Positions 7,858 through 17,151 are shown, numbered from the stretch's first letter. The stretch is 64,000 nt of DNA from Spirosoma oryzicola (GCF_021233055.1 NZ_CP089538.1:4418501-4482500), one strand, 5' to 3'. Notes: a model not told the origin generated them from the sequence alone. Numbers and translations are program-made.

Positions 7858-10125
7858 ATGGCTTTTGATTTAGACATGATTCAGCGCGTTTACGCAAACC
7901 TCGGCGAACGCGTCGAAGCAGCCCGGAAGGCAGTGGGCAGACCGCTGACCTTGTCGGAAAAGGTTTTATACAGCCACCTGTTTGCCGGAACGCCCACGCA
8001 GGCGTTTGAGCGGGGTAAGGCCTACGTGGATTTTGCACCCGACCGGGTAGCGATGCAGGATGCTACGGCTCAAATGGCTCTGCTGCAATTTATGCAGGCA
8101 GGTCGGCCTCAGGTAGCCGTTCCGTCAACTGTTCACTGTGACCACCTCATTCAGGCCGAAGTAGGTGCTGACAAAGATCTGGATATTGCTAAGAGCAAAA
8201 ACAAAGAAGTATACGACTTTCTGTCGTCTATTTCCAATAAATATGGCATTGGCTTCTGGAAGCCCGGCGCCGGTATCATTCACCAGGTCGTGATTGAGAA
8301 CTACGCGTTTCCGGGTGGTATGATGATCGGTACGGACTCACACACGCCAAACGCGGGTGGTCTGGGTATGATCGCTATCGGTGTTGGTGGTGCGGATGCC
8401 TGCGACGTGATGGCTGGTCTGGCCTGGGAACTGAAGATGCCGAAACTGATTGGCGTGAAGTTAACCGGTAAACTAAGCGGATGGGCGTCAGCGAAAGACG
8501 TTATCCTGCGGGTAGCTGGTATCCTGACCGTAAAAGGCGGTACGGGCTGCATCGTTGAGTATTTTGGCGAAGGGGCTGAAAGCTTGTCAGCAACGGGTAA
8601 AGGAACGATCTGTAACATGGGTGCTGAGATCGGTGCGACTACCTCGATCTTCGCTTATGACGAAAAGATGGCCGATTACCTGCGCGCTACAAACCGCGCC
8701 GATATTGCCGACGCAGCGACTGCCGTAAAAGCTGATCTTCGTTCGGACGAAGAAGTATACGCTGATCCGGCTACGTATTACGATCAATTAATCGAAATTA
8801 ACCTATCGGAACTGGAGCCGCACATCAACGGTCCGTTCACGCCCGATCTTGCGTGGCCGCTGTCGAACTTTGCGAAAGCCGTAAAAGAAAACAACTGGCC
8901 TGAGAAACTTGAAGTAGGTCTGATCGGTTCGTGCACCAACTCGAGCTACGAAGACATGACCCGTTCGGCTTCGGTAGCAGCACAAGCAACAGCGAAGAAC
9001 CTGAAAACGAAAGCTGAATTCACGGTAACGCCGGGTTCAGAATTGGTTCGGTTCACGGCTGAGCGTGACGGTCTGCTGGATACGTTCGAAGAAATCGGTG
9101 GTGTCGTCCTGGCGAACGCTTGCGGTCCTTGTATTGGTCAATGGGCACGTCATATGGACGATCCAACCCGTAAGAACTCGATTATTACGTCATTCAACCG
9201 GAACTTCGCGAAACGGAACGACGGTAACGCCAGCACGCACGCGTTCGTAGCCTCGCCTGAAATTGTAACGGCATTGGCGATTGCGGGTGATCTGACGTTC
9301 AACCCGATGACCGATACGCTGACCAACGAAGCAGGTGAGCAGGTTATGCTTGACGAGCCACAAGGTATCGAGCAGCCCGTTAAAGGCTATGCCGTTGACG
9401 ATGCTGGTTATCAGGCTCCGGCAGCCGATGGCTCAGGGGTACAGGTTATCGTTAGCCCAACCTCGGATCGTCTGCAACTGCTGGCTCCGTTCGCAGCTTG
9501 GGAAGGTACTGATCTAACGGGTCTGAAACTGCTGATTAAAGCGAAAGGCAAGTGTACGACTGACCATATTTCGATGGCAGGTCCGTGGTTGAAATACCGT
9601 GGTCACCTCGACAACATCTCGAACAACATGCTGATCGGTGCGGTGAACTACTTCAACGAGAAAACCAACAGCGTGAAAAACCAACTGACGGGCGAGTACG
9701 GCGAAGTTCCAGCCGTACAGCGGGCTTACAAAGCAGCTGGCATCGGTTCGATTGTGGTTGGTGACGAAAACTACGGTGAAGGTTCATCGCGCGAACATGC
9801 CGCTATGGAGCCTCGCTTCCTGGGCGTTCGGGCGATCCTGGTGCGTTCATTCGCCCGGATTCACGAAACGAACCTGAAAAAACAAGGTATGCTGGCGTTG
9901 ACCTTCGCGAATCCTGCCGATTACGACAAGATTCAGGAAGATGATGTCATCGACATCGAAGGACTGACCGAATTTGCACCAGGTCGCCCGCTCGAAATCG
10001 TGCTGCATCACGCCGATGGTACGACGGACGAGTTCCTGGTTAACCATACCTACAACGAAGGTCAGATCGAGTGGTTCAAAGCCGGTGCTGCTCTGAACAT
10101 CATTCGGATGAAGCAGAACGCATAA
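7858..10125 (+). CDS. acn: Aconitate hydratase (mitochondrial-type aconitase)
   Basis: The 755-residue protein starts at [16 protein letters not shown]. The frame is open further upstream to 7669, but that part is AT-rich, unlike the family, and overlaps the candidate promoter. [4Fe-4S] cluster cysteines are seen in [11 protein letters not shown] and [11 protein letters not shown], substrate-site residues in [14 protein letters not shown], and the C-terminal swivel-domain motif [18 protein letters not shown] carries the catalytic serine. The length and motif order fit the mitochondrial-type aconitase of Bacteroidota. It isomerises citrate to isocitrate in the TCA cycle. A strong terminator follows. 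Confidence 0.97.
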   Translation: MAFDLDMIQRVYANLGERVEAARKAVGRPLTLSEKVLYSHLFAGTPTQAFERGKAYVDFAPDRVAMQDATAQMALLQFMQAGRPQVAVPSTVHCDHLIQAEVGADKDLDIAKSKNKEVYDFLSSISNKYGIGFWKPGAGIIHQVVIENYAFPGGMMIGTDSHTPNAGGLGMIAIGVGGADACDVMAGLAWELKMPKLIGVKLTGKLSGWASAKDVILRVAGILTVKGGTGCIVEYFGEGAESLSATGKGTICNMGAEIGATTSIFAYDEKMADYLRATNRADIADAATAVKADLRSDEEVYADPATYYDQLIEINLSELEPHINGPFTPDLAWPLSNFAKAVKENNWPEKLEVGLIGSCTNSSYEDMTRSASVAAQATAKNLKTKAEFTVTPGSELVRFTAERDGLLDTFEEIGGVVLANACGPCIGQWARHMDDPTRKNSIITSFNRNFAKRNDGNASTHAFVASPEIVTALAIAGDLTFNPMTDTLTNEAGEQVMLDEPQGIEQPVKGYAVDDAGYQAPAADGSGVQVIVSPTSDRLQLLAPFAAWEGTDLTGLKLLIKAKGKCTTDHISMAGPWLKYRGHLDNISNNMLIGAVNYFNEKTNSVKNQLTGEYGEVPAVQRAYKAAGIGSIVVGDENYGEGSSREHAAMEPRFLGVRAILVRSFARIHETNLKKQGMLALTFANPADYDKIQEDDVIDIEGLTEFAPGRPLEIVLHHADGTTDEFLVNHTYNEGQIEWFKAGAALNIIRMKQNA

Positions 10126-10146
10126 GCACCTGCATTCGTTATTGTC

Positions 10147-10186
10147 AATAAACCCGATCCGCTGGCGGATCGGGTTTATTTTTTTT
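10147..10186 (+). terminator. Strong intrinsic terminator after aconitase
   Basis: Perfect 16-bp arms (10147-10162 and 10165-10180) have a 2-nt loop and are followed by TTTTTT. The stop codon of acn is at 10123-10125. The stem also faces the 3' end of the minus-strand inhibitor gene and may serve both. Confidence 0.9.
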
Positions 10187-10199
10187 AGAATTAGTACAA

Positions 10200-10517
10200 C
10201 TACTCAGGCTGGTAAGACAGCGTGAAGGATTTATAAACGTCGTTGCTCCAGGACTGACGGTTTTCGAGTACCAGTTGCCCGGTTCCCACCCGCAGTACGT
10301 GAATGTGCACCGTTCTGATGCCTCCTCCCCCAATACCAGCCGATTCGTAAAGCGTATACGCGTTATTGACAATGGTTAGCTGCTCGTTGTTTATCTGAGT
10401 TATTTCCCAACGGTACCCGGTAGTGGGGTTCTCCTCGAGCCGCAACTCAATCTGATCGCCTTCCGCCACAGCAATCGTCTCTTGGCTGACGCTATCGGTC
10501 ACTTGAATTGTTTTCAT
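10200..10517 (-). CDS. Chagasin-like cysteine peptidase inhibitor (MEROPS I42 type)
   Basis: 105 residues from the ATG at 10517 (MKTIQVTDS). The three inhibitory loops of the chagasin fold are recognisable: NPTTGYRWEI (about 32-41), a glycine-rich GIGGGGIR loop, and ENRQSW, where the family usually has RPW. Chagasins block papain-family peptidases by occupying the active-site cleft. There is no signal peptide, so it should act in the cytoplasm. It is the third gene of a minus-strand cluster whose first gene encodes a papain-family peptidase; this context strongly suggests that peptidase is its target. Only the third loop departs from consensus. Confidence 0.85.
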   Translation of the reverse strand: MKTIQVTDSVSQETIAVAEGDQIELRLEENPTTGYRWEITQINNEQLTIVNNAYTLYESAGIGGGGIRTVHIHVLRVGTGQLVLENRQSWSNDVYKSFTLSYQPE

Positions 10518-10595
10518 AAGATTAAACACACCCTGTAGTCACTTCCGTCTGTTATCCGATTAGGCGTCGAAAGCTGTAGTTTTCGCAAAAGACCG

Positions 10596-11000
10596 TTACC
10601 ACACGTAAATTTCCGTCGTTACGCCAGCGTCGATGGCGTAATCGATTCTTGAATTTTTCGCACGGGCAGCCGATGCCAGTGTAGTCATGGCTTCACAGGC
10701 CGCATCGGTATTGGTCGTTAGCTTTACCCAGCCCGTTCCGTTGATACTCATCCAGGAGTTGCGGGCATTGAACGTCGTGTACAAACCGTTGACTCGCTTA
10801 TCCGTATTCCAGACAGCCGCTCCGATAGCATCGTTCTGACTAGCGGAAGTCGGAGGAGTCAGCGTGGGATCCGTCATAACATCAAGGGCTGATTTACTGG
10901 ACTCACTGATTGGAAGGGATGGTGGCGTACCGTTCACGGCAACAGTGACGGCGCCATCGGTAGGCGGATTTTTCTGGGGAGATGTCATTTTCTTAGACAT
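10596..11000 (-). CDS. Small protein carrying the C-terminal domain of the neighbouring papain-like peptidase
   Basis: The 134-residue protein has no signal peptide. The first about 65 residues are Pro/Ser/Thr-rich and look disordered. Residues about 66-134 align with the last about 66 residues of the peptidase encoded just upstream: V.GL.T...RN.W......GW.K...N.D in the first half and a C-terminal D.G..T..YV plus aromatic in the second. The stop of the peptidase gene is 15 bp away, so they are co-transcribed. The domain is not one I can name. It may be a targeting, substrate-binding or assembly module shared by the two proteins. Confidence 0.75.
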   Translation of the reverse strand: MSKKMTSPQKNPPTDGAVTVAVNGTPPSLPISESSKSALDVMTDPTLTPPTSASQNDAIGAAVWNTDKRVNGLYTTFNARNSWMSINGTGWVKLTTNTDAACEAMTTLASAARAKNSRIDYAIDAGVTTEIYVW

Positions 11001-11015
11001 GTTAAGAATTATTTT

Positions 11016-12131
11016 TTAAAACACGTAAGCAGTGGTAATCAAACCATTATCGACGTACACATTCACGTCCGCGTTGGTAATTTTAGCGGTTGCAAGCTGC
11101 GTCAGCGTGTTGATGAACCCATCATCGTTGTTGTTGGAAATTTTCTTCCAACCTTCGTCCGACAGGTAAGCCCAGGCGTTGCGTTCTTCGTTTTTCGTCC
11201 AGAGACCAACCACTTTTTTAGTATTAATCCAGCGCGTGTCCACAATGGAATTCGCACCCATCATTTCCGAATCGATACCACATTGTCCGTACCCGATTCT
11301 AAAAAAACCGTTATCACCCCAGCCCGTCCCCCAACTATTTTTAGCGATCCAGCATCCGGCACCGTCATCGTAGCCAATAATGCAGACGCAGTGTCCACCC
11401 TCGAGTTTATTCGATGTTTTCTTGTAAACACCGGACTTATAGCTGTAAAAATCGTCGTATACGGTAAAACAGGCTTCCATGGGACCGTTCTTGGAAATCC
11501 AGTCCTTCATGTCGGCGATGTTGGTCAATCGGGTGTAGCCGCTGATCTTGGTTACGCGGTTGGCCCAGTCGGCACAGCGCCCGGTGCAGTTTTGGTCACC
11601 GGCTGTGTAGGGGTAGCACGTTTCGTCGGTAACTCCGATATCCCGAAAACCGTCCATCGCCGGACCCGGCCACCAGCCTCCCGAACTTCCCCCGCAGGTC
11701 CGCCCCTGCGAACGGGCGATGCAGTAAAACAAATGAGCCTCTGACAAATCAACGGGATAGGCTGCCCCACGAATGATTTTCAAGCGGCTTTCTACGGCCG
11801 CAACCGTTCCAAAAGCCACGCAGGAACCGCAGCCCCCCTGATTTTTCACACCCGTTACAAAATTTTGCCCGTTGACATTCCGCCAATCGATAGAAGCGGG
11901 TGCCATTATGGCTTCATTGCTTGCCAAATTCGCTTGATACGCATCGAGATTGGCCGCTGCAATCTGTTCCTGCTCTTCAAGGCTGGGTTCGTTCGGACCG
12001 GGGACGTAGCCCAGATAATTCCGGCGCTCCTCCTCCGACAAATTGTTGAGCGATGTAAAACCAGCGGTCCATGTGTGACCTGAGCTGGCAATTGCTTCCT
12101 GAATGGCTCGTAACTCTTCTGAATTTGCCAT
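11016..12131 (-). CDS. Papain-family (C1A) cysteine peptidase with C-terminal accessory domain
   Basis: 371 residues. The N-terminal about 80 residues resemble a short propeptide (WTAGFTSLNNLSEEERRNYLG). The mature domain begins near APASIDWRN. The oxyanion glutamine and catalytic cysteine are in NQGGCGSCVAFGT (about 95-107), the histidine in LEGGHCVCIIGYDDG, and the asparagine in WIAKNSWGTGWGDNGFFRIG, so the triad is intact; Trp after CGSC is replaced by Val. The last about 66 residues are an extra domain shared with the next gene. No signal peptide is seen, unusual for a papain-type enzyme. It is first in a cluster with the shared-domain protein and a chagasin-like inhibitor. Confidence 0.9.
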   Translation of the reverse strand: MANSEELRAIQEAIASSGHTWTAGFTSLNNLSEEERRNYLGYVPGPNEPSLEEQEQIAAANLDAYQANLASNEAIMAPASIDWRNVNGQNFVTGVKNQGGCGSCVAFGTVAAVESRLKIIRGAAYPVDLSEAHLFYCIARSQGRTCGGSSGGWWPGPAMDGFRDIGVTDETCYPYTAGDQNCTGRCADWANRVTKISGYTRLTNIADMKDWISKNGPMEACFTVYDDFYSYKSGVYKKTSNKLEGGHCVCIIGYDDGAGCWIAKNSWGTGWGDNGFFRIGYGQCGIDSEMMGANSIVDTRWINTKKVVGLWTKNEERNAWAYLSDEGWKKISNNNDDGFINTLTQLATAKITNADVNVYVDNGLITTAYVF

Positions 12132-12541
12132 GTTTTTTTGGTTTGGGAAAAGGTTATCACTGAAGCGTATGATCGGTGAACAATTCCGTACCGCTTCCTC
12201 AGGGTGTCGGCCAAGACGCCTGCGCAGTTTACAAAACCGACATGGTCAGGTTTGCGAACCAGACAGCTATTTTATTCGCTTCGCGAGCAGCGATAACAGG
12301 CAATCTGGCAATGGTACGGATTTACGCATGGATCAATAAGCCCACTCAAAAACTTCATAAGCAAAGTAATAGCGCAGTACTATTACTACTTCGTTTTCTT
12401 GATTTATCGGTATAACTATCTGATTATCAAATAAAATCATGTGAATATAGGATACTACCGGTACGACGATTTCAATAAGCGACGGACAAGTAAGCGCTCC
12501 CGAAAAACCAACTCCCTCTATCGATACAAGCCGTCAAAAAC
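12132..12541. other. Gene-free upstream region of the peptidase cluster
   Basis: About 410 bp contain only short, poorly supported reading frames on either strand. The peptidase promoter must lie here, on the minus strand, but I cannot point to a convincing TTTG / TAnnTTTG pair. Confidence 0.4.
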
Positions 12542-12581
12542 AGCGGGGCCGGGCCATTTCGAAAAATGGCCCGGCCCCGCT
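12542..12581 (-). terminator. Very strong GC-rich hairpin terminator after the XRE regulator
   Basis: An 18-bp perfect stem (12542-12559 with 12564-12581) is almost all G/C and has a 4-nt loop that reads TTCG on the minus strand. On that strand the stem is followed by GTTTTT. It lies 85 nt downstream of the regulator's stop codon at 12666 and separates it from the peptidase cluster. Confidence 0.75.
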
Positions 12582-12665
12582 ATGCATACCGATTTTTGGC
12601 AGATCGGTACTTTTGTCTATGGATACGCTACGGCGTTCGTGTCAAACTCGAATTGGTTTCTGAAT

Positions 12666-14150
12666 TTATTTTAGTTTTTCCATTGCCTTCTTCATGCCAG
12701 CAAATTGCCGTTTCTTCTGCAATACGACTGGCGCGGCAACTCGTTCACGACAATCGAATAGACCACAACGTTCACAGGCTTCGTTGACCACCCGATGCGG
12801 AACTTCGTTCGATGCCGTATTCATAAATTTCATTTTACTTCTTAATGCGTCATTCACGGCAAAGCACATGGAAACACTGATGTTCTGCTGCGTCTGGGAA
12901 TGAAACGGATGGGCGACGGAAACAATAAGGTACTGAAGACCCGAATCCGCGTATTCGGAGAGTTGCGCCCGACAAAGCGTTTCGTCAAAGCCTTTGGTTT
13001 GCTGAAGAGACTGGAGTTCCTGCAAAATCGTCCAGGCGATCCACCGTCGGCAAAAATGTTCGTCAACAATACCCCGTGGTCCTTGCTGACGCGACAGATG
13101 CATCTCTTTGGTTAACTGAAACGTAGACTGTCCGGCAGTATGGTTGAAGCGGTAAAAGAATAACTGGTCGATACCAAAGTGGCTCGGCAACACATTACTC
13201 AGCCGATAGAAGAACCGCTCGGGTGTTGAGCCAAAATCGGCGATGAGCTGTAAAAAAGCTTCGTTACTCCAGGTATCACGCGCAAATAAATCCGTCAATC
13301 TGGCAACGAGTGCGTCGCGCCGAATGAGAATCGCTCCCGCAAAATACGAAGCTTTATAGTTGTTCAGGATCTGTTCAAACGACTCGGCTTCAACCCATGA
13401 ATACGTATAGGGCCTGTTTTTCAGATTCATGTACTGAAAGCCAACCTCCCGCGCCAAAATAAACGACCGTTGTTCTCCCGACAGGGCGACATTCAGGTAT
13501 AACCGGCGGTGTTCGGGGCGGAACACGGAGCGCAGGGATACCAGCTCGGGTTGCGTAAGCGGATCAAAAAACTCAATCTGAACTTCGTAGCGCGTCTTGA
13601 GTAAATTCATCAGCAACGCTTCACTGACCGGCTGTCCAGCCTGAGCAAAATCATTCAGAAAGCGCTCGGCGTCGGCTTCGATCTCCGGAAAATGGTTGTC
13701 GTGCATTTCCTGATACGACCGTAGCATAGCCAGGTATAACCGCTCAACACTCATGTTGTAACTCAGCGCAATGTCCATGAACGTGCGGATCATGGCACTC
13801 ACCTTGGCGGGGGCTTCAGCCAGTAACTCCAGCAGATCGGAAGGGTCGATTCCGAACAGTTCGAGTGGAATTTCGGTCAGAAACTTTGAGCGGAGCAAGT
13901 CCGAAATTGGCTCTAGCTTTTTGCTTAGTTTTAGCGAAACCAGCGTATCGTAATCCACTTGCATCGCATTGGCCAACGCAGCTATCTTATCCGCTTTAGG
14001 GTATTTCCGGCCTTTTTCGATCTCGGTAACGTAGGAAACCGAAAGCCCTGACTGCTGTGCCAGCTCACTGACTGACAAGCCTTTGTCTAATCGCATCTGG
14101 CGCATTTTCAGGCCAAATAACAGGCGTATATGGTCAGCGGGTAGATTCAA
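12666..14150 (-). CDS. XRE-family regulator of the RamB / short-chain fatty acyl type
   Basis: The 494-residue protein has an N-terminal helix-turn-helix (about 8-65; KGLSVSELAQQSGLSVSYVTE and IEKGRKYPK mark helices 2-3 and the following turn). A long middle region corresponds to the IrrE/ImmA-like domain, but the zinc HExxH is replaced by REVGF, so no peptidase activity is expected. The C-terminal domain has the family's cysteine pattern ACERCGLFDCRERVAAPV. RamB-like regulators sense acyl-CoA or related carbon signals and control central carbon genes such as the glyoxylate or methylcitrate routes. It is transcribed in the same direction as the peptidase cluster but separated by a terminator. 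Confidence 0.85.
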   Translation of the reverse strand: MNLPADHIRLLFGLKMRQMRLDKGLSVSELAQQSGLSVSYVTEIEKGRKYPKADKIAALANAMQVDYDTLVSLKLSKKLEPISDLLRSKFLTEIPLELFGIDPSDLLELLAEAPAKVSAMIRTFMDIALSYNMSVERLYLAMLRSYQEMHDNHFPEIEADAERFLNDFAQAGQPVSEALLMNLLKTRYEVQIEFFDPLTQPELVSLRSVFRPEHRRLYLNVALSGEQRSFILAREVGFQYMNLKNRPYTYSWVEAESFEQILNNYKASYFAGAILIRRDALVARLTDLFARDTWSNEAFLQLIADFGSTPERFFYRLSNVLPSHFGIDQLFFYRFNHTAGQSTFQLTKEMHLSRQQGPRGIVDEHFCRRWIAWTILQELQSLQQTKGFDETLCRAQLSEYADSGLQYLIVSVAHPFHSQTQQNISVSMCFAVNDALRSKMKFMNTASNEVPHRVVNEACERCGLFDCRERVAAPVVLQKKRQFAGMKKAMEKLK

Positions 14151-14414
14151 TGGATACGTGAGTAATTAATGAGAAGATAGACCGTACGGCGAGACGGCCG
14201 ACTAATAATATGCTATTAAAGAATTGGTAAAATTACAAAACTGTAGCGAATCAACCTTATACGTCTGCTCATAGATCTCACTCATAGTAACATGAATTAT
14301 CAGGTAATATCAAAAATAGTGTAGCTCTGAACAGCAACAAATAGTAAAAAACAGTGGCAACATAAGTGACTCCTGATTAATTCGTCAGTCAATAAGTTAC
14401 AAACTACCTTAGTT

Positions 14415-14747
14415 ATGGATACGCAGGATACGATCAAGTACAAATATGAAGCGTTAAAAGCGGCCAGCGTTTCACAGGATCTTGGCACAATAAACGATCT
14501 TGTCGTTGATATTCTTTCGTTGCTCCATAAAGAATGGAGTAGCGTAGCTGGTATTCAGAAAGATACGTTTGAAGAGGCTTATTGTCAGGTAGATAACACA
14601 TTCGCTGCTCATAAAAAAACAAAGCAGGACACCAGCAACAGCAGTTATTTGAATGAAATTGGCTTGCAAATTGGCCGTGATTTGTATCCGGTCCTATCCT
14701 CCCCCACCCGACGCTCGCCCGTAAAAAATAAGTATACCATAAGCTAA
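14415..14747 (+). CDS. Hypothetical protein, 110 residues
   Basis: An ATG-started frame (MDTQDTIKYKYEALKAA) with an ordinary amino-acid mix: an N-terminal part rich in helix formers with alternating charged and hydrophobic residues, and a short basic C-terminus (RRSPVKNKY). There is no signal peptide, membrane segment or recognisable motif. It stands alone between the XRE regulator and another unknown gene. It may be a genuine small cytoplasmic protein; I cannot assign a function. Confidence 0.5.
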   Translation: MDTQDTIKYKYEALKAASVSQDLGTINDLVVDILSLLHKEWSSVAGIQKDTFEEAYCQVDNTFAAHKKTKQDTSNSSYLNEIGLQIGRDLYPVLSSPTRRSPVKNKYTIS

Positions 14748-14900
14748 CCTATTGTTTTACCATATAGCCTCTACTGAGTACAAGGTGACGTTTTACCGGG
14801 CTGGGTGCCCATAACCTCACTTTCTGTTTGCTAGGTGGCAAGGCTATTAAAGAGTCTGGTTATCATCTTGTTGGATTTTATATTCTTACTTCTAGCAACG

Positions 14901-15428
14901 ATGATGCTCTTTATCAATGGAACCAGCCGGGGCATCCAGTGCTCGAACTTAGGTTATTGGGTAAAAGACTACGAGTCGGCTTTCGAAACGTTAACGCAGT
15001 TGGTAGCTGAGCAGTGGACCTTGCAGGACGCTACCATTGTCGATGAGCATAATCGTATGAGCATACCCGTAGAAGCGTTTGACGGGCAACCAATCCAAGT
15101 ACACATTCACACCCTGCAACAACAATGGAACCGCATCTTGTTCGCTAAACCTGAACTGCTAGAACTATCGGACGAACAATGGCTCAAAAATCACTTCACC
15201 CAGCTAGATACGTATTATAAGGACATGTTGACGCATTTAGAAAAAATGATTGTCCTGTACGAAATAAGAAAAACAAAGCTGAATGTTATGCGTGACAAAG
15301 ACCTTAGAACTCGCGTAAGAGCACAGTATGACCTGCTGTTGGAAGGCAACAAAAGAATGTACAAGCAGATAAGAAACAGTCGTCAGAAAAACCAGATTCG
15401 GCTCAATCGATTTGACAAGGAAACGTAG
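14901..15428 (+). CDS. Hypothetical protein, about 175 residues
   Basis: The frame from the ATG pair at 14901/14904 gives MMLFINGTSRGIQCSNL followed by a segment that reads as a compact domain (YWVKDYESAFETLTQLV, DATIVDEHNRMSIPVEAFDG) and then a long charged helical half (about 85-175). The same frame is open upstream to a GTG at 14835, which would add a hydrophobic stretch that could be a membrane helix; I prefer the ATG because the GTG region reads poorly. No family recognised. It converges with cheB. Confidence 0.6.
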   Translation: MMLFINGTSRGIQCSNLGYWVKDYESAFETLTQLVAEQWTLQDATIVDEHNRMSIPVEAFDGQPIQVHIHTLQQQWNRILFAKPELLELSDEQWLKNHFTQLDTYYKDMLTHLEKMIVLYEIRKTKLNVMRDKDLRTRVRAQYDLLLEGNKRMYKQIRNSRQKNQIRLNRFDKET

Positions 15429-15451
15429 CTACATAACTGCTCTGCTGTTTG

Positions 15452-16444
15452 TTAAGCTTCGTCTATTGCTATCGTTCGAATTTTGAACGCTTGCTGCTGA
15501 GCATCTTCCGCTTTCTGCCAGTACGTTTGGGCAGCTTCAGGATTGCCCCCTTCGTCAAACGCTTGGGCCGCCTGGTTCATCAAGATCGTTACTTCGTCCA
15601 GGCTACGGACAGCACTCCATAACGAATCTTCTACACCTTGTTTTATTTCGGCCAACAACGAACTGGCTGTATAAGCATGGCCGGTATGGCAGCGGTACCG
15701 GATAATCGTACCCTCCCGGATGCTGACCAATGAACCATGACATTGCGGACAGGTTAACGGCGTTAACTCTCCTTCTTGCAAAATATTCATAGCAAATGCA
15801 CTATCAGTCATTGCGGTTTTAACTTCTGTTTCCATTCGCTTACGCTCTAGCCCGGAGAGAGTCGGTTGCGGGCTGACATCCTGCTGAATCAGTTCACTCA
15901 GTAAAGGAGCTAACTGAGCCAGTTCAACAACATAATCGACTTCTACATGCTGCTGGACACTTTCGGGCATACTGGGATACATGGCTTCCTCAGGCTGCTG
16001 AATAACGCTTATTCCGCCTAGCCGCTTGATCGACCACATGCCGGACGTTCCGTCGTCGAGCAGCCCTGTCAGGACAATACCAATCACGCGTGGACCGTAC
16101 GTATAGGCAGCAGAACGAAATAACGCGTCAATAGACGGACGAAAGCGGTTCTCTTTTGGCCCTTTCTTGACTAATACACGATCTTCTTCTATGAGCAAAT
16201 GATGGTCAGGCGGAGCGACATAGATATGTCCTGTTTTAATGGACTCTCCATCGACCGCATGAGACGCGGGTAACTTACCAGAGAAATTAAGAATCGTAGG
16301 TAGGTAGCTGGTCGTATAAGGTGCCACATGCTGAACGATGAAAATTGAAGCGGGTAAGTCGGCGGGTAGCGTAGCAGCTAGCTCTTTGAGAGCGTAAATG
16401 CCACCGGCTGAAGCGCCGATTACGATGATGTCACGTTTAGCCAT
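15452..16444 (-). CDS. CheB-type protein-glutamate methylesterase domain protein without receiver domain
   Basis: 330 residues. The N-terminal about 185 residues are a CheB catalytic domain with Ser in IGASAGGIYALKEL, His in IVQHVAPYTT and Asp in LTGLLDDGTSGMWSIK. No response-regulator receiver domain precedes it. The C-terminal part has a CxxC...CxxGHAY zinc-ribbon-like motif (CPQCHGSL, then YRCHTGHAY) and a helical tail, an arrangement seen in stand-alone Bacteroidota CheB proteins. CheB removes methyl groups from chemoreceptors or related signalling proteins. No chemotaxis gene lies nearby, so its partner is unknown. Confidence 0.88.
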   Translation of the reverse strand: MAKRDIIVIGASAGGIYALKELAATLPADLPASIFIVQHVAPYTTSYLPTILNFSGKLPASHAVDGESIKTGHIYVAPPDHHLLIEEDRVLVKKGPKENRFRPSIDALFRSAAYTYGPRVIGIVLTGLLDDGTSGMWSIKRLGGISVIQQPEEAMYPSMPESVQQHVEVDYVVELAQLAPLLSELIQQDVSPQPTLSGLERKRMETEVKTAMTDSAFAMNILQEGELTPLTCPQCHGSLVSIREGTIIRYRCHTGHAYTASSLLAEIKQGVEDSLWSAVRSLDEVTILMNQAAQAFDEGGNPEAAQTYWQKAEDAQQQAFKIRTIAIDEA

Positions 16445-17151
16445 ATACTGATAGTGGAGTAAGTCCTACTATGACAGGGTCGTAAGACAACAGGTTTGTA
16501 CGAAACCCTGATAAGCTGAATTAGTGAGGCAAAGGAGTTTATTGGTACTTCTTCATTAGCACACCAAAATCTGCTTCGGGCCATTCGCCTTTACGTGGCT
16601 TTTCGGTATTGCCTGAATAGGTAAACATCCTAATGGTAACATAAGAATCGGGCAAACGGACGCAAAAATAAAGCCCGGACCAGTTCAGGTTCGGGCTTGT
16701 TCATGTCTTAACGTTGAGTGAGAAGCAATCGATCTATAGCTAGGCTACATGTAAAAGTAGCGAACAACTGAAGTATGAAGTAATCGTATGAATCATCGTT
16801 TGCCTAAATCATGCCACATATGCTTTCTATACATAATTTACTGTATATAAGCACCTTGCGACTTGGTCCACAAGTATGAAATAGCTAATATTGTGGCTTT
16901 TTTACTCAATAGTGTACTGACAAGCACACATACCAGATGTACTTGCTGAAAGTAATCTTGTTTGTGCGTTACAAGTTTTCGACCCGATTTTTGATGCAGC
17001 TATAAACCCAGCAGGGAAGGTCTATCACGCTGGACAAATTGAGGATATTAAAAAGACTAGTTCATATAATTATTAAGATATTTCCATATAAAATAAATCG
17101 GTAACAAAACTATTTGCGTTTATATACCACATACCACTTCACTAATTAGCT
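16445..17151. other. Gene-poor region with possible micro-ORFs
   Basis: About 700 bp upstream of cheB. It holds a hairpin at 16671-16698 (AAGCCCGGACC / GGTTCGGGCTT), a 29-codon minus-strand frame (16539-16628) and an open plus-strand stretch of 51 codons without a good start (16921-17076). Nothing here can be called as a gene with confidence. Confidence 0.4.
16671..16698. terminator. Terminator-like hairpin
   Basis: Arms AAGCCCGGACC (16671-16681) and GGTTCGGGCTT (16688-16698) pair with one wobble around a 6-nt loop. There is no adjacent long gene on either side, so its role is unclear; it may be part of a small transcript. Confidence 0.45.

Noticed and set aside
12441..12674. 77-codon plus-strand frame across the GC-rich hairpin
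   Set aside because: The frame runs through both arms of the terminator hairpin and overlaps the end of the XRE regulator; it is explained by non-coding structure.
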